Below are positions 13,261 to 24,884 of a DNA stretch of 64,000 nucleotides, piece after piece (the stretch's first letter is position 1; each line of letters opens with the position of its first letter). Origin of the DNA: Theristus sp. LFF4_11. Lineage: Eukaryota > Nematoda > Chromadorea > Monhysterida > Xyalidae. The position numbers were made by a program, and so were the translations under genes. Under the pieces are notes generated by a model that saw only the letters and a list, made by a program, of their open reading frames with translations, made no database searches and was not told the origin of the DNA. The stretch is taken from assembly GCA_030248135.1 (NCBI GenBank), contig JASANC010001134.1, positions 62,001-126,000 on the forward strand. Reading direction: 5' to 3'.

Positions 13261-14570
13261 ATGGTCCACCAGTCAAGCAAGAACCGCCGTGTGCTGCAAC
13301 TGTTGCTCTTCCTGCAATGCCAGCTGCAGCTCGTCTACCTGCTCGACATCACCTCACTCTCGTGGCTAACCATCGACCTGCTCGACGGTCGTGTCCATAC
13401 GAACGGTCAGGACAGGCGATGCATCACGATTGCGACGTTCGTCTTCCCGAGGTTCAATCTGCTGATTGAGGACGTTGACGGCCAGTACAGGAGCGCCGCG
13501 TGGACGGTCGACACGGACAGCGGCTCTGCTGGTAAGGCTACTTGGAATGCTTGTACTTGACTAGCTACATTGTGCACTTTTGAATTTGTTGTGGTAATCT
13601 GTCCTACCAACGTGGTTCAATCAATTTCCGTGTTGAAAATGAATAAATCTTGGCGTACGGTGTCTAGCACGACATTACTGTTATGCCACGAAAACGACAA
13701 ATTGGGCTTATTTTCACGTTTTTTTTACTGGTCTTTTTTCTTGGACAATGAAACAGAACACATCGGACTTGAACAATCGGTTTTACAGCGAACATCGCGT
13801 GGACGATGCGCGAGGCGTCCCCGTTCATCGCGTACTACGCGCGCAACGCCACGCTCTGGGGCGAACTCGTCGGCCACAACCCGCAATACCGCGATCCGCT
13901 GAAGAACGCCGAACTGCTCGGATCGTCCAACCGAATTTCACTGCCGCTCGAGACACGCACTTCCATCGTGCACCTGACGTCCGTCTGCTTCAACGTGACC
14001 CTGTCGATCCGTCAGATTCAGCTGTCCGACTTTCTGCCGCGCACGACGCCGTCGCCGTTGCACGCCTCCAACGACGCCTACTTCTACGACGCGTCAAAGT
14101 CGACCGCGACCGGCATGATGGCGTCGCTGCCACTCTGGTCGGTCGGCGTCGTCTGCCTGCTGCTGCTGCTGTTCGTGCTCGCGTTTGTCGTGCTGCTGTT
14201 CGTGCATCTGCAGGCACGCCGTCAACGACACAACAGCAAACTCACCATCAAACACCAGACGCCGTCGAGCATGCTGCAGCAGAGTCGCAGTTCGTCCACG
14301 AACGGCTGCACCCACCAGTTGTCGTCGTCGATGCGTCGCCCGAGCAGCTCCGGCGGCTCCAGCGGCTCGAACGGCGTCGTGCGCACGTCCAGCATCGAGT
14401 CGCACTACGACGTGCCCTGGGATCACAAGTTTCGCCCGTTGCCGGACTGGCTGAGGACAGACCTGGCCACCTCGCTGACCGACGGCACGCCGCGCACGGT
14501 GCCCGTGAAGCCGGTGCCGTGTCCGGCCATGCACCACACCGGCGACAGCGGCGTCGAGTCGTTGACCTGA
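13261..14570 (+). CDS. Putative single-pass membrane protein (two exons)
   Basis: Spliced model: 13,261-13,531 and 13,789-14,570, joined in phase 1 with a GTAAGG donor and a TTTTACAG acceptor, giving 350 residues. The N terminus has a hydrophobic stretch (about 11-28) that could be a signal peptide or anchor. The predicted outer part has potential N-glycosylation sites (NAT, NVT). A strong transmembrane segment lies at about 207-231, rich in Leu and Val, followed by a basic ARRQRH stop-transfer stretch. The cytoplasmic tail is rich in Ser and Gly and ends in a small conserved-looking block with SHYDVPWDHK and DSGVES; the YDVP core could be an SH2-type phosphotyrosine site (inference). I do not recognise the family. 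Exon GC is far above flanking sequence and the phase join is clean, so the gene is probably real. The start is the first ATG in the open frame of exon 1. Confidence 0.7.
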
Positions 14571-16735
14571 CTTGTTGAGTTCAGTTGGGTGGTCGAACTG
14601 TTCTTGTCTGGTCTATTTGCGTGAGTGAGACTGTTTGGGCGACAAGCAAATTGGTGAGTAGATGTGGTTTCGTTTGTTTTCCAGCGAAAGGCGGCTTGAC
14701 TTTCGCTCAACGGTCGCATTGTTGTTTTTTATTTGGCGTTTGTTTGCTGTAAAGGTTTACGTTTTATTCCGTTCTACTATTGTGTCAACATTCAGAGCTG
14801 ATGTTTGATAGAGACTTGTAAATATGCCATTGTTAGTCGAACTTTTGTGAAAAACTTTTTTTGCTGCCAATTTTGAAAAGGTCCTGTTGATTCGCCTAGA
14901 TTCTTTAGTTGTCTTTTGTTGTATTCGCATTGAATCTTACTTAGTTCTGTTTATTAAAAACACTGATGATATTCTGTGATTACTGCGCCATGTATACCGG
15001 GCATTTTCAGCGTTCTTTTCCACAATCCTTACAGTCAATCAACCGTGTATTGTTTTTTGCTGTTATTCTGTGCGATGTACCATACCTGTCGGATTTGTAG
15101 CGCAAATTTTTCACGGACTGGCTGATTTCAGCCGATGAAAACATGTATTGTGCAACCTTAATAGCATTATACAGTCAACGTGTGTGACGAATCGTGTGTA
15201 TATGCAAATTTGTGCTTGTTTGAATACGCGCAACACGTTGTTTGTTACCATCAAACAAAAAAATGTAATGTGTCAGAAATCAAACAAGGCAAACATTTTT
15301 TGTGCGACTTTCAAAACTTTGATTATTCACCGGCAATCCCACCTGCGTCATATGCTTCACTAACAGTATCGAAAAACTCAACAAATTGTACCATGGCGAA
15401 CTCAAAATTCGTAACTTATGATGAAAAATATTCTCATAAAAACAATATTTTATGCGTTTTTGCGCGCAGCTTTTAGAGGTGGTAATTTTTGTGTTTTGAC
15501 TTTAGGACAGCCTGGTGTGGTCGTTTTTTATTTGAAACATTTTCCGCTCGCTTTTTTTGTTTTTTGGTTCTGTGTGTGTGAGATGGAGAGATATTTATTT
15601 GCTTGTTTGTAGTTTTATGTTGTACAATATGTTTGTCTTCACAAACTGAATGTGTGAGAGGCAAAGTTTGCTTTTCTCACATTTTGTTGGGGTACATGTC
15701 GAAATCTCATTTTGTGTTGTTTTGAAAAAAAGATAGAATTACTGCTGTCTCTGAACTTTGGTGCATGAGCACCGCTTAATCTTTACTGACTTCGCCTCAT
15801 ATCAGCACAGAATATTCAGTGCGAAGCAATCTGAAACGCTATGAATCAGCTGAGACCGCACTGACCGTAAGAAACTCTCAAAACTACAAAATACTAAAAC
15901 GCAAAAATCATCTTATAATCTAAAATTGAAATCACGCAATAGTCCGCATGCAAGAGACATCAAACGCAACTAAAGATCGATCAACAAGAGAGACAAACGA
16001 GCCTTGACAAGATGGATCTTACTATTTTTTTGCTGTACTGCCCGAAACAATCAAAGTTTACAAGGAATTCATGCAAATACTTTTCTTACCAAAACCAAAC
16101 CGCAAAAACTATACAGTACTCACAGTGGCGAGATCAATGGTGACCAAAAAAACTAAATGACTCATGCAGTTCTTTATTTCCGGCGGCCTTTTTAACGATA
16201 ATTTGTTAGTTCCGCTAGTTGCATTTTGAAACGACCAAAAATTAGGACAACCCACCACAGATAAAACGCACAGATAAGCAGAAAAAAAACTGTTTTTTTG
16301 CTGCGGCGCGTTTTCTGGTTAGTGACTCTGATTACAGTGTTTCTGTAAATTTGTCACTTTTTCAGAAGAATGCAGAGGCCGCAAAACTTTGAATTAAGTG
16401 GAATGAACCTGAATCGGGTTTGGTCGCGGAATCAAAAACAGTATTTGTGGTGAATTTTTTCTTGTGGTGGCACCGTGGTCTGTGAGCCAAACTCACCGAT
16501 GCAGAGCACTTTTTATTGTCAGGGCTGTAAATGTGAACACTGCTTGAAGCTGGTGAATTATGAGATGTTCGCCTTTTAATTCTGATTGAAATTTGTCTTT
16601 GTAATCCATTGTGCAATCTGCGTACTGAAGTTCGAAACGGTACCAAATTGTTACAGCAAGAGTGTGCAAAGTGCGCGTGTGTTGTCGCATTGCGACACGC
16701 CTCCTAAGTCGCTGAAAATTGTGATTGTTTGACTG
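14571..16735. other. Spacer, 3' flank of membrane-protein gene
   Basis: AT-rich sequence with no exon-like GC-rich blocks. The first few hundred bases are presumably 3' UTR of the upstream gene. I saw no tRNA, repeat array or terminal inverted repeats. Confidence 0.5.
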
Positions 16736-18011
16736 TCAAAGGTGGCTAGTTGACCAACTTCGATGACCAAGTTTGACGTTGATATGGAATTTTACAGTCT
16801 TGTATAATCGGAGAGGCGAATAGCGAGCGCTGCAGCACGGTTGAAATTGACACCCAAGAAATCCATGAACAAGACAGCAAAAAATGCGGCAATCAGCTTT
16901 ATAGTCGGTGAAGACAAAAGAAAGGGTAGAAAAAAGTTACTTACAAGTGCAGGACAGTCACACGATCGTGAACGCCAAATTTGTCATAGCAGTAGTGACG
17001 TCGCTTGGCAGGACATCCGGTGAACGCGAAGCGACGCCGTCGCAGCCCAGTAGAGCTGATTTGTGCAGTTGGCTGCGTGGTGCTGCGGATGGTTGTTGCA
17101 GTGTGGCCGTCGACATGGGCAGACGTGCGATGTCTGCAGAATAGGGTTGTTAAAAAAAACAAAAATCGTCATTTTTGTTTTTTTGTTTTTTTTTTTAAAT
17201 TTTTTTTTTAAAAAAAAATTTCAAAAATCAAAGTTGTGCTAAATCAATCAGGGAGTCCGAAGAACCACATATGATATGCAAGCGCCTCCCGAATGACTCC
17301 CATATGACGGAACTTTGCAGATTTTGTTTTGGTGACCTCAATTACCCCTTTTCCAAACCGTCACCATGCCTCTTCTTGTGTTTTGACCTCCAAAAGGTCA
17401 CTAATTGTCCCCAGCTAAACTAATGCTAAAGTGAAGACAAACATACCGCCTTGAAATTCGATCAATTCTTCTGATGGTGTTGCGACGACACGACACGAAG
17501 CAGCAAGCAACCAGACAACGTAGCGCTTGCAAACGGAGCAGCGAGCACAATCGGACGCTCTGCGAGGCGAATCGTCACCTTATCTGCATCGGAAATGGTA
17601 GGCCAAGCTTTGGGACGCTCAAAAACTTCATCGCAGATGTTGTCGTAGCCTAAAATCAGTCGGTAAAACGGCCCAAAATCGACTGCTAAAGGTTTTACGA
17701 GGTATAATCAAAGAAAATTTTTGTTGAACTTTCGAAAAATTTTGCCAAAATTGAGGTTTTCAGAGCATATTAGAGGAAAATTTTTCGAATTTTTTTTAAA
17801 AAAAAAATCGGCATTTTTGTTTTTTTTTAATCACTTTTTTTTAAAAAAAAAATTTTCATTTTTGTTTAACAACCCTACTGCAGAACGAGTTGGTGGCACT
17901 GATTGCAACGCACGGTTCTTGGGCACTCACTCACGAGCCCAATGGCCGGGGCCCACAAGTGTGGCACCTCGATTGTCCTAGTGTTTGCAGAAAGATTTCT
18001 TTGCTACACCG
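16736..18011 (-). CDS. Unrecognised minus-strand gene, 3' three exons
   Basis: Model on the minus strand: 18,011-17,935, 17,133-16,945, 16,829-16,736 (stop). The three exons total 360 bases and every junction keeps phase: donors GTGAGT and GTAAGT, acceptors TTATTTCAG, TTCTGCAG and GTGCTGCAG. The partial product (119 residues) starts RCSKEIFLQTLGQ, contains a CHTC pair, a Ser/Thr-rich middle, and a basic block LRRRRFAF followed by CPAKRRHYCYDK. No domain is recognised. The 5' end was not found; a further short exon with a GTGAGT donor may lie near 18,090-18,110. The first intron carries a hAT-like MITE whose target duplication includes the acceptor. Support is splice-phase and composition only. 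Confidence 0.45.
17142..17877. mobile_element. hAT-like MITE with 8-base target duplication
   Basis: The left end TAGGGTTGTTAAA and the right end TTTAACAACCCTA are perfect inverses, flanked by identical copies of CTGCAGAA (17,134-17,141 and 17,878-17,885). Eight-base duplications and TAGGG/CAGGG ends are characteristic of hAT elements. The 736-base interior has A/T homopolymer-rich subterminal regions and no transposase frame, so it is non-autonomous. The duplicated octamer, read on the minus strand, is TTCTGCAG: the 3' splice acceptor of the minus-strand gene. Confidence 0.85.
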
Positions 18012-18327
18012 CTGAAATAAGGGAAAAGTGGCCAAAAATCACAGATATTTAAAAATATTTCGGAAACCAGTTGAGCAGCACACCACTCACGCGTCTCAAT
18101 GCGCTGCACTTGAAAACAACTTGTTAAGGAAACGGAACCTTTGTTTGCAAAAAAACGAAAACAGCAACAATAAAGTAAAAACCAAAAAACTGAACTCAAA
18201 ACAGGTCACTTCGTTTAAAATGAAACATGGTTTGTTTCCAAAAAATGTCCCAACTCCGGTGTCCTGTTTTGCCCGCGTGTCCTGCACCGTGTCCTGCACC
18301 GTGTCCTGTCCCGCCGCGTGTTGGTGC

Positions 18328-18463
18328 TAACCGGTGATTGTTTTGGTAACATTTTCTAATCGATTCCAACGTCGCGAGTGCTCATCATCAGTCCACTGGT
18401 CAGCATCATCAGCAGTTCAAAAATGTTACCAGAACCAGATAACCAGAACAATCACCGGTTAGG
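18328..18463. repeat. Imperfect inverted repeat (hairpin)
   Basis: CTAACCGGTGATTGTT plus TGGTAACATTTT at 18,328-18,356 is repeated inverted at about 18,420-18,462; the right arm carries a short ACCAGA-type insertion. The spacer is about 65 bases. It abuts the dispersed repeat at 18,470 and may be part of the same element. Confidence 0.7.
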
Positions 18464-18469
18464 TATTAT

Positions 18470-18676
18470 GGATTTATTCAAACTTGTCCGGACTAAAATG
18501 ATGTCATTTGCTTTAAAAACGCCCGTTTGCAAAGTACAGGCACTAAAATGTCAGATGGTGTGACTGATTCGACATTCACCATTTCTTTACGAGAAGAAAT
18601 CGGCTAAACGGAAAGTCTGGTTTGCTGTGAACGGCAAGCGCATGTTTGGCGGCGCATGACGTCATTTCAGTAGGAC
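18470..18676 (+). repeat. Dispersed repeat, copy 1
   Basis: About 207 bases that recur in inverse orientation at 57,055-57,266 with roughly 90% identity by eye, including GACTGATTCGACATTCACCA and a central TGACGTCATTT. It has no coding frame and no clear terminal inverted repeats, so the type (MITE, SINE-like or other) is undetermined. Confidence 0.8.
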
Positions 18677-21409
18677 ATGTTTGAGAAAATATGTCATACT
18701 CGCCATTCTGAGCAATTTTTTGGGAAGGGACTGAGGACACAAGCTGGGAGATTTTTCTGCATGAAAAAACTGACTATACCATGCAGGTCACTTTACCATG
18801 CGAAGAACCATGCAACGCCGAGATGCACCAGTCGACGAGTTTGATCTTCTGTGCAATGTTTTTTGAAAAAAACGGATTTTCTCTAGTAAACTTCTAAAAT
18901 CCCCCTTCAGATGTTCAACCAAGCCGAATCAGATTTATTCAACGAACCTTGTTCAAAATCCAATAATCACAAAGTAGGTTATATATCCATAAATCAACAC
19001 GGCGGATTAAGATCAGCCGCACACGTTTCGTGACGCCAACATCCTGTTTTTCGGCATCAAGTTGTTTGTCTGTTTGTTTGTTTGTTCGTTTTCTTCCAAT
19101 CATAAATCCCAACAACAAACACGCAAAATTGTGCATGCTCATGCACCATGCACATGAACATGCAACAAAATGCATGCGCACTCATCCAGCAGACGCGTGT
19201 TCACTGATTGCGTGCTTGCAGTTCAAAAATGAGAAAAATGTGTGCAACATGACGCAATAAAGTCGATATTGAATGGAATTTTTAACCCACTGAAATATCA
19301 TGCATCCATTGTTGCTGTTTATTTTTACAATTGTCGTGTAATCATCATCAATTGTGCCTGCATGCAAGTTTGAGTTTTACTGAAAAACGCTTTGGAAATC
19401 AGAAATGAAAGGTCAAAAGTGACATTCGTTTACTCAGAATGTCTTGATGTTTTCGACGTGCCGGCGGAAATGCCAGACAATCTAATTATCCAGCAGGCAA
19501 CATTTTGAAGAAAATTGAATTTGGTATTTTTTTCATTATGCAACTTCAAAAGCGTGTTAACTCGAGCTTTGAACAAATGTTCACAAAACAAATTAAGAAT
19601 TGTTAAACAGACGCATGAAAAGTTCCGCAGCATGTTAAAAGACCTTTCTTAAACATTCATTTGTGTCGATCAAAAAACATGAAGGTACGCTGATATCCTG
19701 CTAGCTTGTTTTTCTTCGTTAAAACTCGCAACGTTCCATAATCAATCGATAGTTGAACATGTCCGCTGAAAGCACAAGTGCAGAGCACAGAGTTGCATTG
19801 ATTTTGTCGCAAAGGTGCAGACATGCGTTGCGATGTGTTGCGTGCGTGCCATATCATGATCACACCCACTGCTCTGGTCAAATGTGCACAAACATAAACT
19901 TTGGTGATGTAACATACGTGGTTGGTGGATGTTGTTGTGCTCGTCGGTAATTGAGGTAATGAAATATACTAAGGATTTATTCTCAAAAATGTTAGTTGAA
20001 CCATGTGCACGTTTGTGAGGATCAAAGTAGAGAGATCTATCTGTTCAATACCTCAGCGCAACACCGAACGTGTGTACAATATTACCTTAAATGGGTTGTA
20101 CGTGTGTGGTGTACACACATGTGCACAATAATATACATGATCGGGAATGATCAACGATGTTAGATAGCGAAAATTCGGCATTCGAAAGCTTTGATATCAT
20201 ACTGATTGCATTTGATCAAGGACAAACGATCAAACACGACGGAACGCATGTGTGCGTGCGTCTGTGTGCCCGTGGTTGCTTGCAAATCGCGGGCATTGAT
20301 GGTGATACATGTGCGTATGTGACGCATCCACGTGCATGTTTGTTACTTGCGTGCGTGCATGTCTGTGCATCTCCTGAACATTTTGAGAGTCTCCAAACAG
20401 AAAATCGCACGCGCCTCCAGCGGATGTAGCACCGTGCAACTTTATGCAGGCATGCAAGTCGCAGCGCCTCAACCAGAACTTTTCTGTTTTTGAATATTTT
20501 TTTGCGGAAATATAGTTTTCACTCGGACAACAGCAAATTACATGTTCGTAAATCTCAGTCTTCTCGACGTCTGCCTTTTGTTGTTCAGTTTTTTTGTCGA
20601 ATTGCACCACAAACGCGTTTTTGCGGTCTGTTATCTCTTCTTGCTTTGCCTGAAGAAGTTCGCTCTAGTCTTGTGAAGCCGTCAACTTGTGTTCTATCAA
20701 TAAAAGTCGTGTTTCGAACAAAACATAACCACGGAAGTTTTTCGGACCCGTCATATACCTGCACCATAGTCATGCGTGCACATGCAAATTATGTGCGTAA
20801 ACATGTAGATGAAGATGGATCTTCAGACTTTCATGGTTGCAGTTTTGATTGTTGTCCGCATATGCTCTATGTCTGTTGGTAGTTCTGTTGATAAAGTTTT
20901 TCAGTTCATTATGACAAGATTAGAACCTCTTTCTAAATAAGCAAGTTATACATCCATGTATGTGCAAATTGTACATAGTCCCAGGCGCTTTCAGTCTGCG
21001 TGTTTATAATTCCTGTATTGAGTTTGTCAGGCATATGTATGTATTGTTCAATGATTTATTTTTTTATTTTTCTATACTTTGTAGACTTTTTTCGAGTTTA
21101 GTCCTTAAAAAGTTCTTTCAACTCTTTGAAACGACATCGAGATGCACTGAGATAAAACATCTTGTAACATGTTTTTTCAACTTTGTCCGCGGCATCACTG
21201 AAGCGCACAGAGAGTTTGGTTGATTTCGATTTCAAAAAAACTTCATTAGAACAAATAGTTGCGCAAATATTGTGGATATGTGAAAGTTTGGCCCTGAGAA
21301 TTGTCGGCTCGCGCGCCAGGCACTACTTGCCTGCATGCGTTTGGTGTGAAACTGGTGGATCGCGCAGAAAGTGGTGTAAAATTTAGCGATAGAAAGTTGT
21401 TATGATGCA
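18677..21409. other. Spacer, nothing supported
   Basis: No exon-like blocks. Short GTGCATGC/ACATGCA-rich tracts occur near 19,130-19,180 and 20,240-20,370, alternating purine-pyrimidine sequence of uncertain meaning. Confidence 0.45.
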
Positions 21410-21411
21410 TA

Positions 21412-24400
21412 TGAGGCCTTCCGCCGAAAAATCGCCTGAGGGTGGACAGTCTAGAATTGGACTTGGTCTCCGATTTGGCTCAAATTTTAACACAGTCAAC
21501 TAGGTCCAAAAACTCGGCCAAAAATCAATTTTTAGCCCAATCGGCCAAACCACGCGCGAATGGCAGCCATTTTAAAAAGGTACACTTTTTTGGAGAGGTC
21601 ATTTTTTGGACCTCATTTTTGGGCATGTTACGAAAAACGCTGCCATCAACACGTGCGTTCACCATTTAAGCTGAAATTTCTACTGTAGTTAGAAAACACT
21701 TTGGGCTATCTATGGACCAATTTTTGGTTTTATTGCTTACTGTATGCGCGCGGTACAGTAGCCTAAGTGCAACCTTTTTTTGATCAAATGTGAAAATTCA
21801 AATGCTCCTGCACGTGTGCCGACAGAACAGATTGCGCTCAAATTTGGTATGTGAGTAGCAGTTTACCTGGGCTAACTGCACACCAAAAATCCAGCTTGGC
21901 CCGTACTTTTGTTACGAGTTATGGGGCGAAGCATTTGAATTTCCCTAGTAAAATGCCCCATTTTTATAAAATTTTGTATACTTTACCAAAAAACTAGCGC
22001 CTTCTGCAGCTGTTAATCTCAAAATAGCTGTAAACAGGAGTTTTCAGATTCGCAAAAGACGGTTCAGGCATTAGTTTTTTGATTTGACCACATTGAACAA
22101 AAATAAACGGAAAATATTTCAGAAAAACCCGCCTTTTTTCCCACTTTTGACGTCTCCTTTAAAGTCATGAGGGTCTAAAAATGCGCCGACAACTGCGATT
22201 TTACTGAAAATTGGTGTGCAACTGGCAGTAGATGTGTGCTACGTGTGCACCAAATTTCAACGCTCTCCCATGTTTGTTGGCTAAGTTACAGGGTTTTTAC
22301 CACACAGACTTTGTGTTTTTGAACACATCGATCAGTGTCTGCAACAAATACGCCAGTATCATAGCTGAAGCAAATGCGCACCTGTGTTTTTTTAGACGCT
22401 GAATTTGAATCTGACCTCAGATTTTTGCCCCGGGCATTTTTTTTTGCCTAAAAATTGGGCAAAAAAACACATTTTTTTGCGTTTTTCAGCGTTTTTTGTT
22501 TTATTGTTTCAATTTTATGCGTGAATTTTGTATTAAAAACTATTTTCTAATAGATTTACAACCGCTGTTTTTGAATCAGTTGTTATATTTTGCAACTGAC
22601 CACTTGCTCACAGAAAAAAAATGGGTAAAATGTTGATTTTTTGTTTATTTTTTCATATGTTTTCGTTTTACAGTAAAAAAAGTTCAGAAACAATTTGTAA
22701 TTTAAATTTTCAATTTTCCAGAAGGTTTTCAAGATCGCTGAATTTGAATCTGTCCTTATATTTTTGCCTCGGGCATTTTTTTGCCCAAAAATTGGACAAA
22801 AACACTTTTTATGCGTTTTCCAGTGTTTTTTTTGTTTTTATTTCTAATTTTAAATGCGGATTTTTATTTAAAAACTATTTTCTAATAGCTTTACAACTTC
22901 TGTACTTGAATCCGTTATTAAATTTTGAAACGGACCTCTTTCTGACCCAAAAATGGGTTAAACATGGATTTTTTGCCGTTTTCAGACGTTTTCGTTCCAT
23001 AGTAATGAATAAGTTTGAAAACAATGTTTAAAACCACTTCCTAGGAGTTCCCGACTGCGCCTAATCCATATCTGTAGTTAAATTTTGCAACTGCCCCATT
23101 GTAACAATTTACAAGTCTAGTTCAAACACAAAATGAAAAACGTCTACAGAAAGACAACAGTGTAGATTTTTTACCCGTTTATAAGGGTTAATAATGGGGC
23201 AGTTGCAAAATTTAACTACAGATATGGATTAGGCGCAGTCGGGAACTCCTAGGAAGTGGTTTTAAACATTGTTTTCAAACTTATTCATTACTATGGAACG
23301 AAAACGTCTGAAAACGGCAAAAAATCCATGTTTAACCCATTTTTGGGTCAGAAAGAGGTCCGTTTCAAAATGTAATAACGGATTCTAGTACAGCAGTTGT
23401 AAAGCTATTAGAAAATAGTTTTTTAAATAAAAATCCGCACTTAAAATTAGAAATAAAAACAAAAAACAATGGAAAACGCAAAAAAAAGTGTTTTTGCCCA
23501 ATTTTTGGGCAAAAAATGCCCGAGGCAAAAATATAAGGACAGATCCAAATTCAGCGATCTTGAAAACCTTCTGGGAGAATTGAAAATTTAAATTAAAAAT
23601 TGTTTCTGAACTAATTTTTTTATTGTGAAACAAAAATATATGAAAACAAAACAAAAAATCAACATTTTACCCATTTTTTTCGGTGAGCAAGTAGTCAGTT
23701 GCAAAATATAACAACTGATTCAAAAACAGCGGTTGTAAATCTATTAGAAAATAGCTTTTAATACAAAATTCACGCATAAAATTAAAACAAAAAAAACAAA
23801 AAACACTGAAAAACGCAAAAAAATGTGTTTTTTTGCCCAAGTTTTAAGCAAAAAAATGCTCGGGGCAAAAATCTAAGGTCAGATTCAAATTCAGCGTCTA
23901 AAAAAACATAGGTGCGCATTTGCTTCAGCTATGATACTGGCGTATTTGTTGCAGACACTGATCGATGTGTTCAAAAACACAAAGTCCGTGTGGTAAAGAC
24001 CCTGTAACTTAGCCAACAAACATGGGAGATCGTTGAAATTTGGTACACACGTAGCACACATCTACTGCCAGTTGCACACCAATTTTCAGTAAAATCGCAG
24101 TTGTCGGCGCATTTTTAGACCCTCATGACTTTAAAGGAGGCATCAAAAGTGGGAAAAAAGGCGGGTTTTTCTGAAATATTTTTCGTTTATTTTTGTTCAC
24201 TGTGGTCAAATCAAAAAACTAATGCCTGAACCGTCTTTAGCGAATCTGAAAACCCCTGTTTACAGCTATTTTGAGATTAACAGCTGCAGAAGGCGTTAGT
24301 TTTTTTAGTAAAGTTTACAAAATTTTATAAAAATGGGGCATTTTACTAGGGAAATTCAAATGCTTCGCCCCATAACTCGTAACAAAAGTACGGGCCAAGC

Positions 24401-24882
24401 TGGATTTTTGGTGTGCAGTTAGCCCAGGTAAACTGCTACTCACATACCAAATTTGAGCGCAATCTGTTCTGTCGGCACACGTGCAGGAGCATTTGAATTT
24501 TCACATTTGATCAAAAAAAGGCTGCATTTAGGCTACTGTACCGCGCGCTTACAGTAAGCAATAAAACCAAAAACTGGTCCAAAGATAGCCCAGAGTGTTC
24601 CCTAACTACAGTACAAATTTCAGCTTAAATGGTGAACGCACGTGTTGATGGCAGCGTTTTTCGTAACATGCCCAAAAATGAGGTCCACAAAATGACCTCT
24701 CCAAAAAAGTGTACCTTTTTAAAATGGCTGCCATTCGCGCGTGGTTTGGTCGATTGGGCTGAAAATTAATTTTTGGCCGAGCTTTTGGACCTAGTTGACA
24801 GTGTTAAAATTTGAGCCCAATCGGAGACCAAGTCCAATTCTAGACTGTCCACCCTCAGGCGATTTTTCGGCGGAAGGCCTCA
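21412..24882. mobile_element. 3.5-kb palindromic (foldback) element with TA target duplication
   Basis: The left half (21,412 to about 23,104) is the inverse of the right half (about 23,187 to 24,882) along nearly 1.7 kb, leaving an approximately 80-base centre. The outer ends are TGAGGCCTTCCGCCGAAAAA and its inverse, flanked by TA on both sides (21,410-21,411 and 24,883-24,884). TA flanks are what IS630/Tc1/mariner-type transposition leaves. The arms differ by substitutions and small indels, so they have diverged since they were identical. No transposase frame was found; long frames inside are AT-rich and low in complexity. It is either a giant non-autonomous foldback element or a head-to-head pair of copies. 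Confidence 0.8.
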
Positions 24883-24884
24883 TA

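Noticed and set aside
13748..14578. Alternative long frames overlapping the membrane-protein exon on both strands
   Set aside because: Arg/Ala-rich shadows of GC-rich coding sequence; only the frame with the transmembrane segment joins exon 1 in phase.
16945..17970. A continuous minus-strand reading across the MITE target site with VRCNQCHQLVLQ and CRRPHCNN, resembling the Cys motifs of PIP4P/TMEM55 proteins
   Set aside because: It reads through a perfect GTGAGT donor and a TTCTGCAG acceptor; the spliced model in another frame keeps phase at all junctions and gives GC-rich exons, so the Cys-rich reading is probably intronic chance.
22621..23654. Frames of 136 and 89 codons inside the palindrome
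   Set aside because: Phe/Lys/Asn-rich translation of AT-rich sequence, mirrored in the other arm, with no domain; not a transposase.
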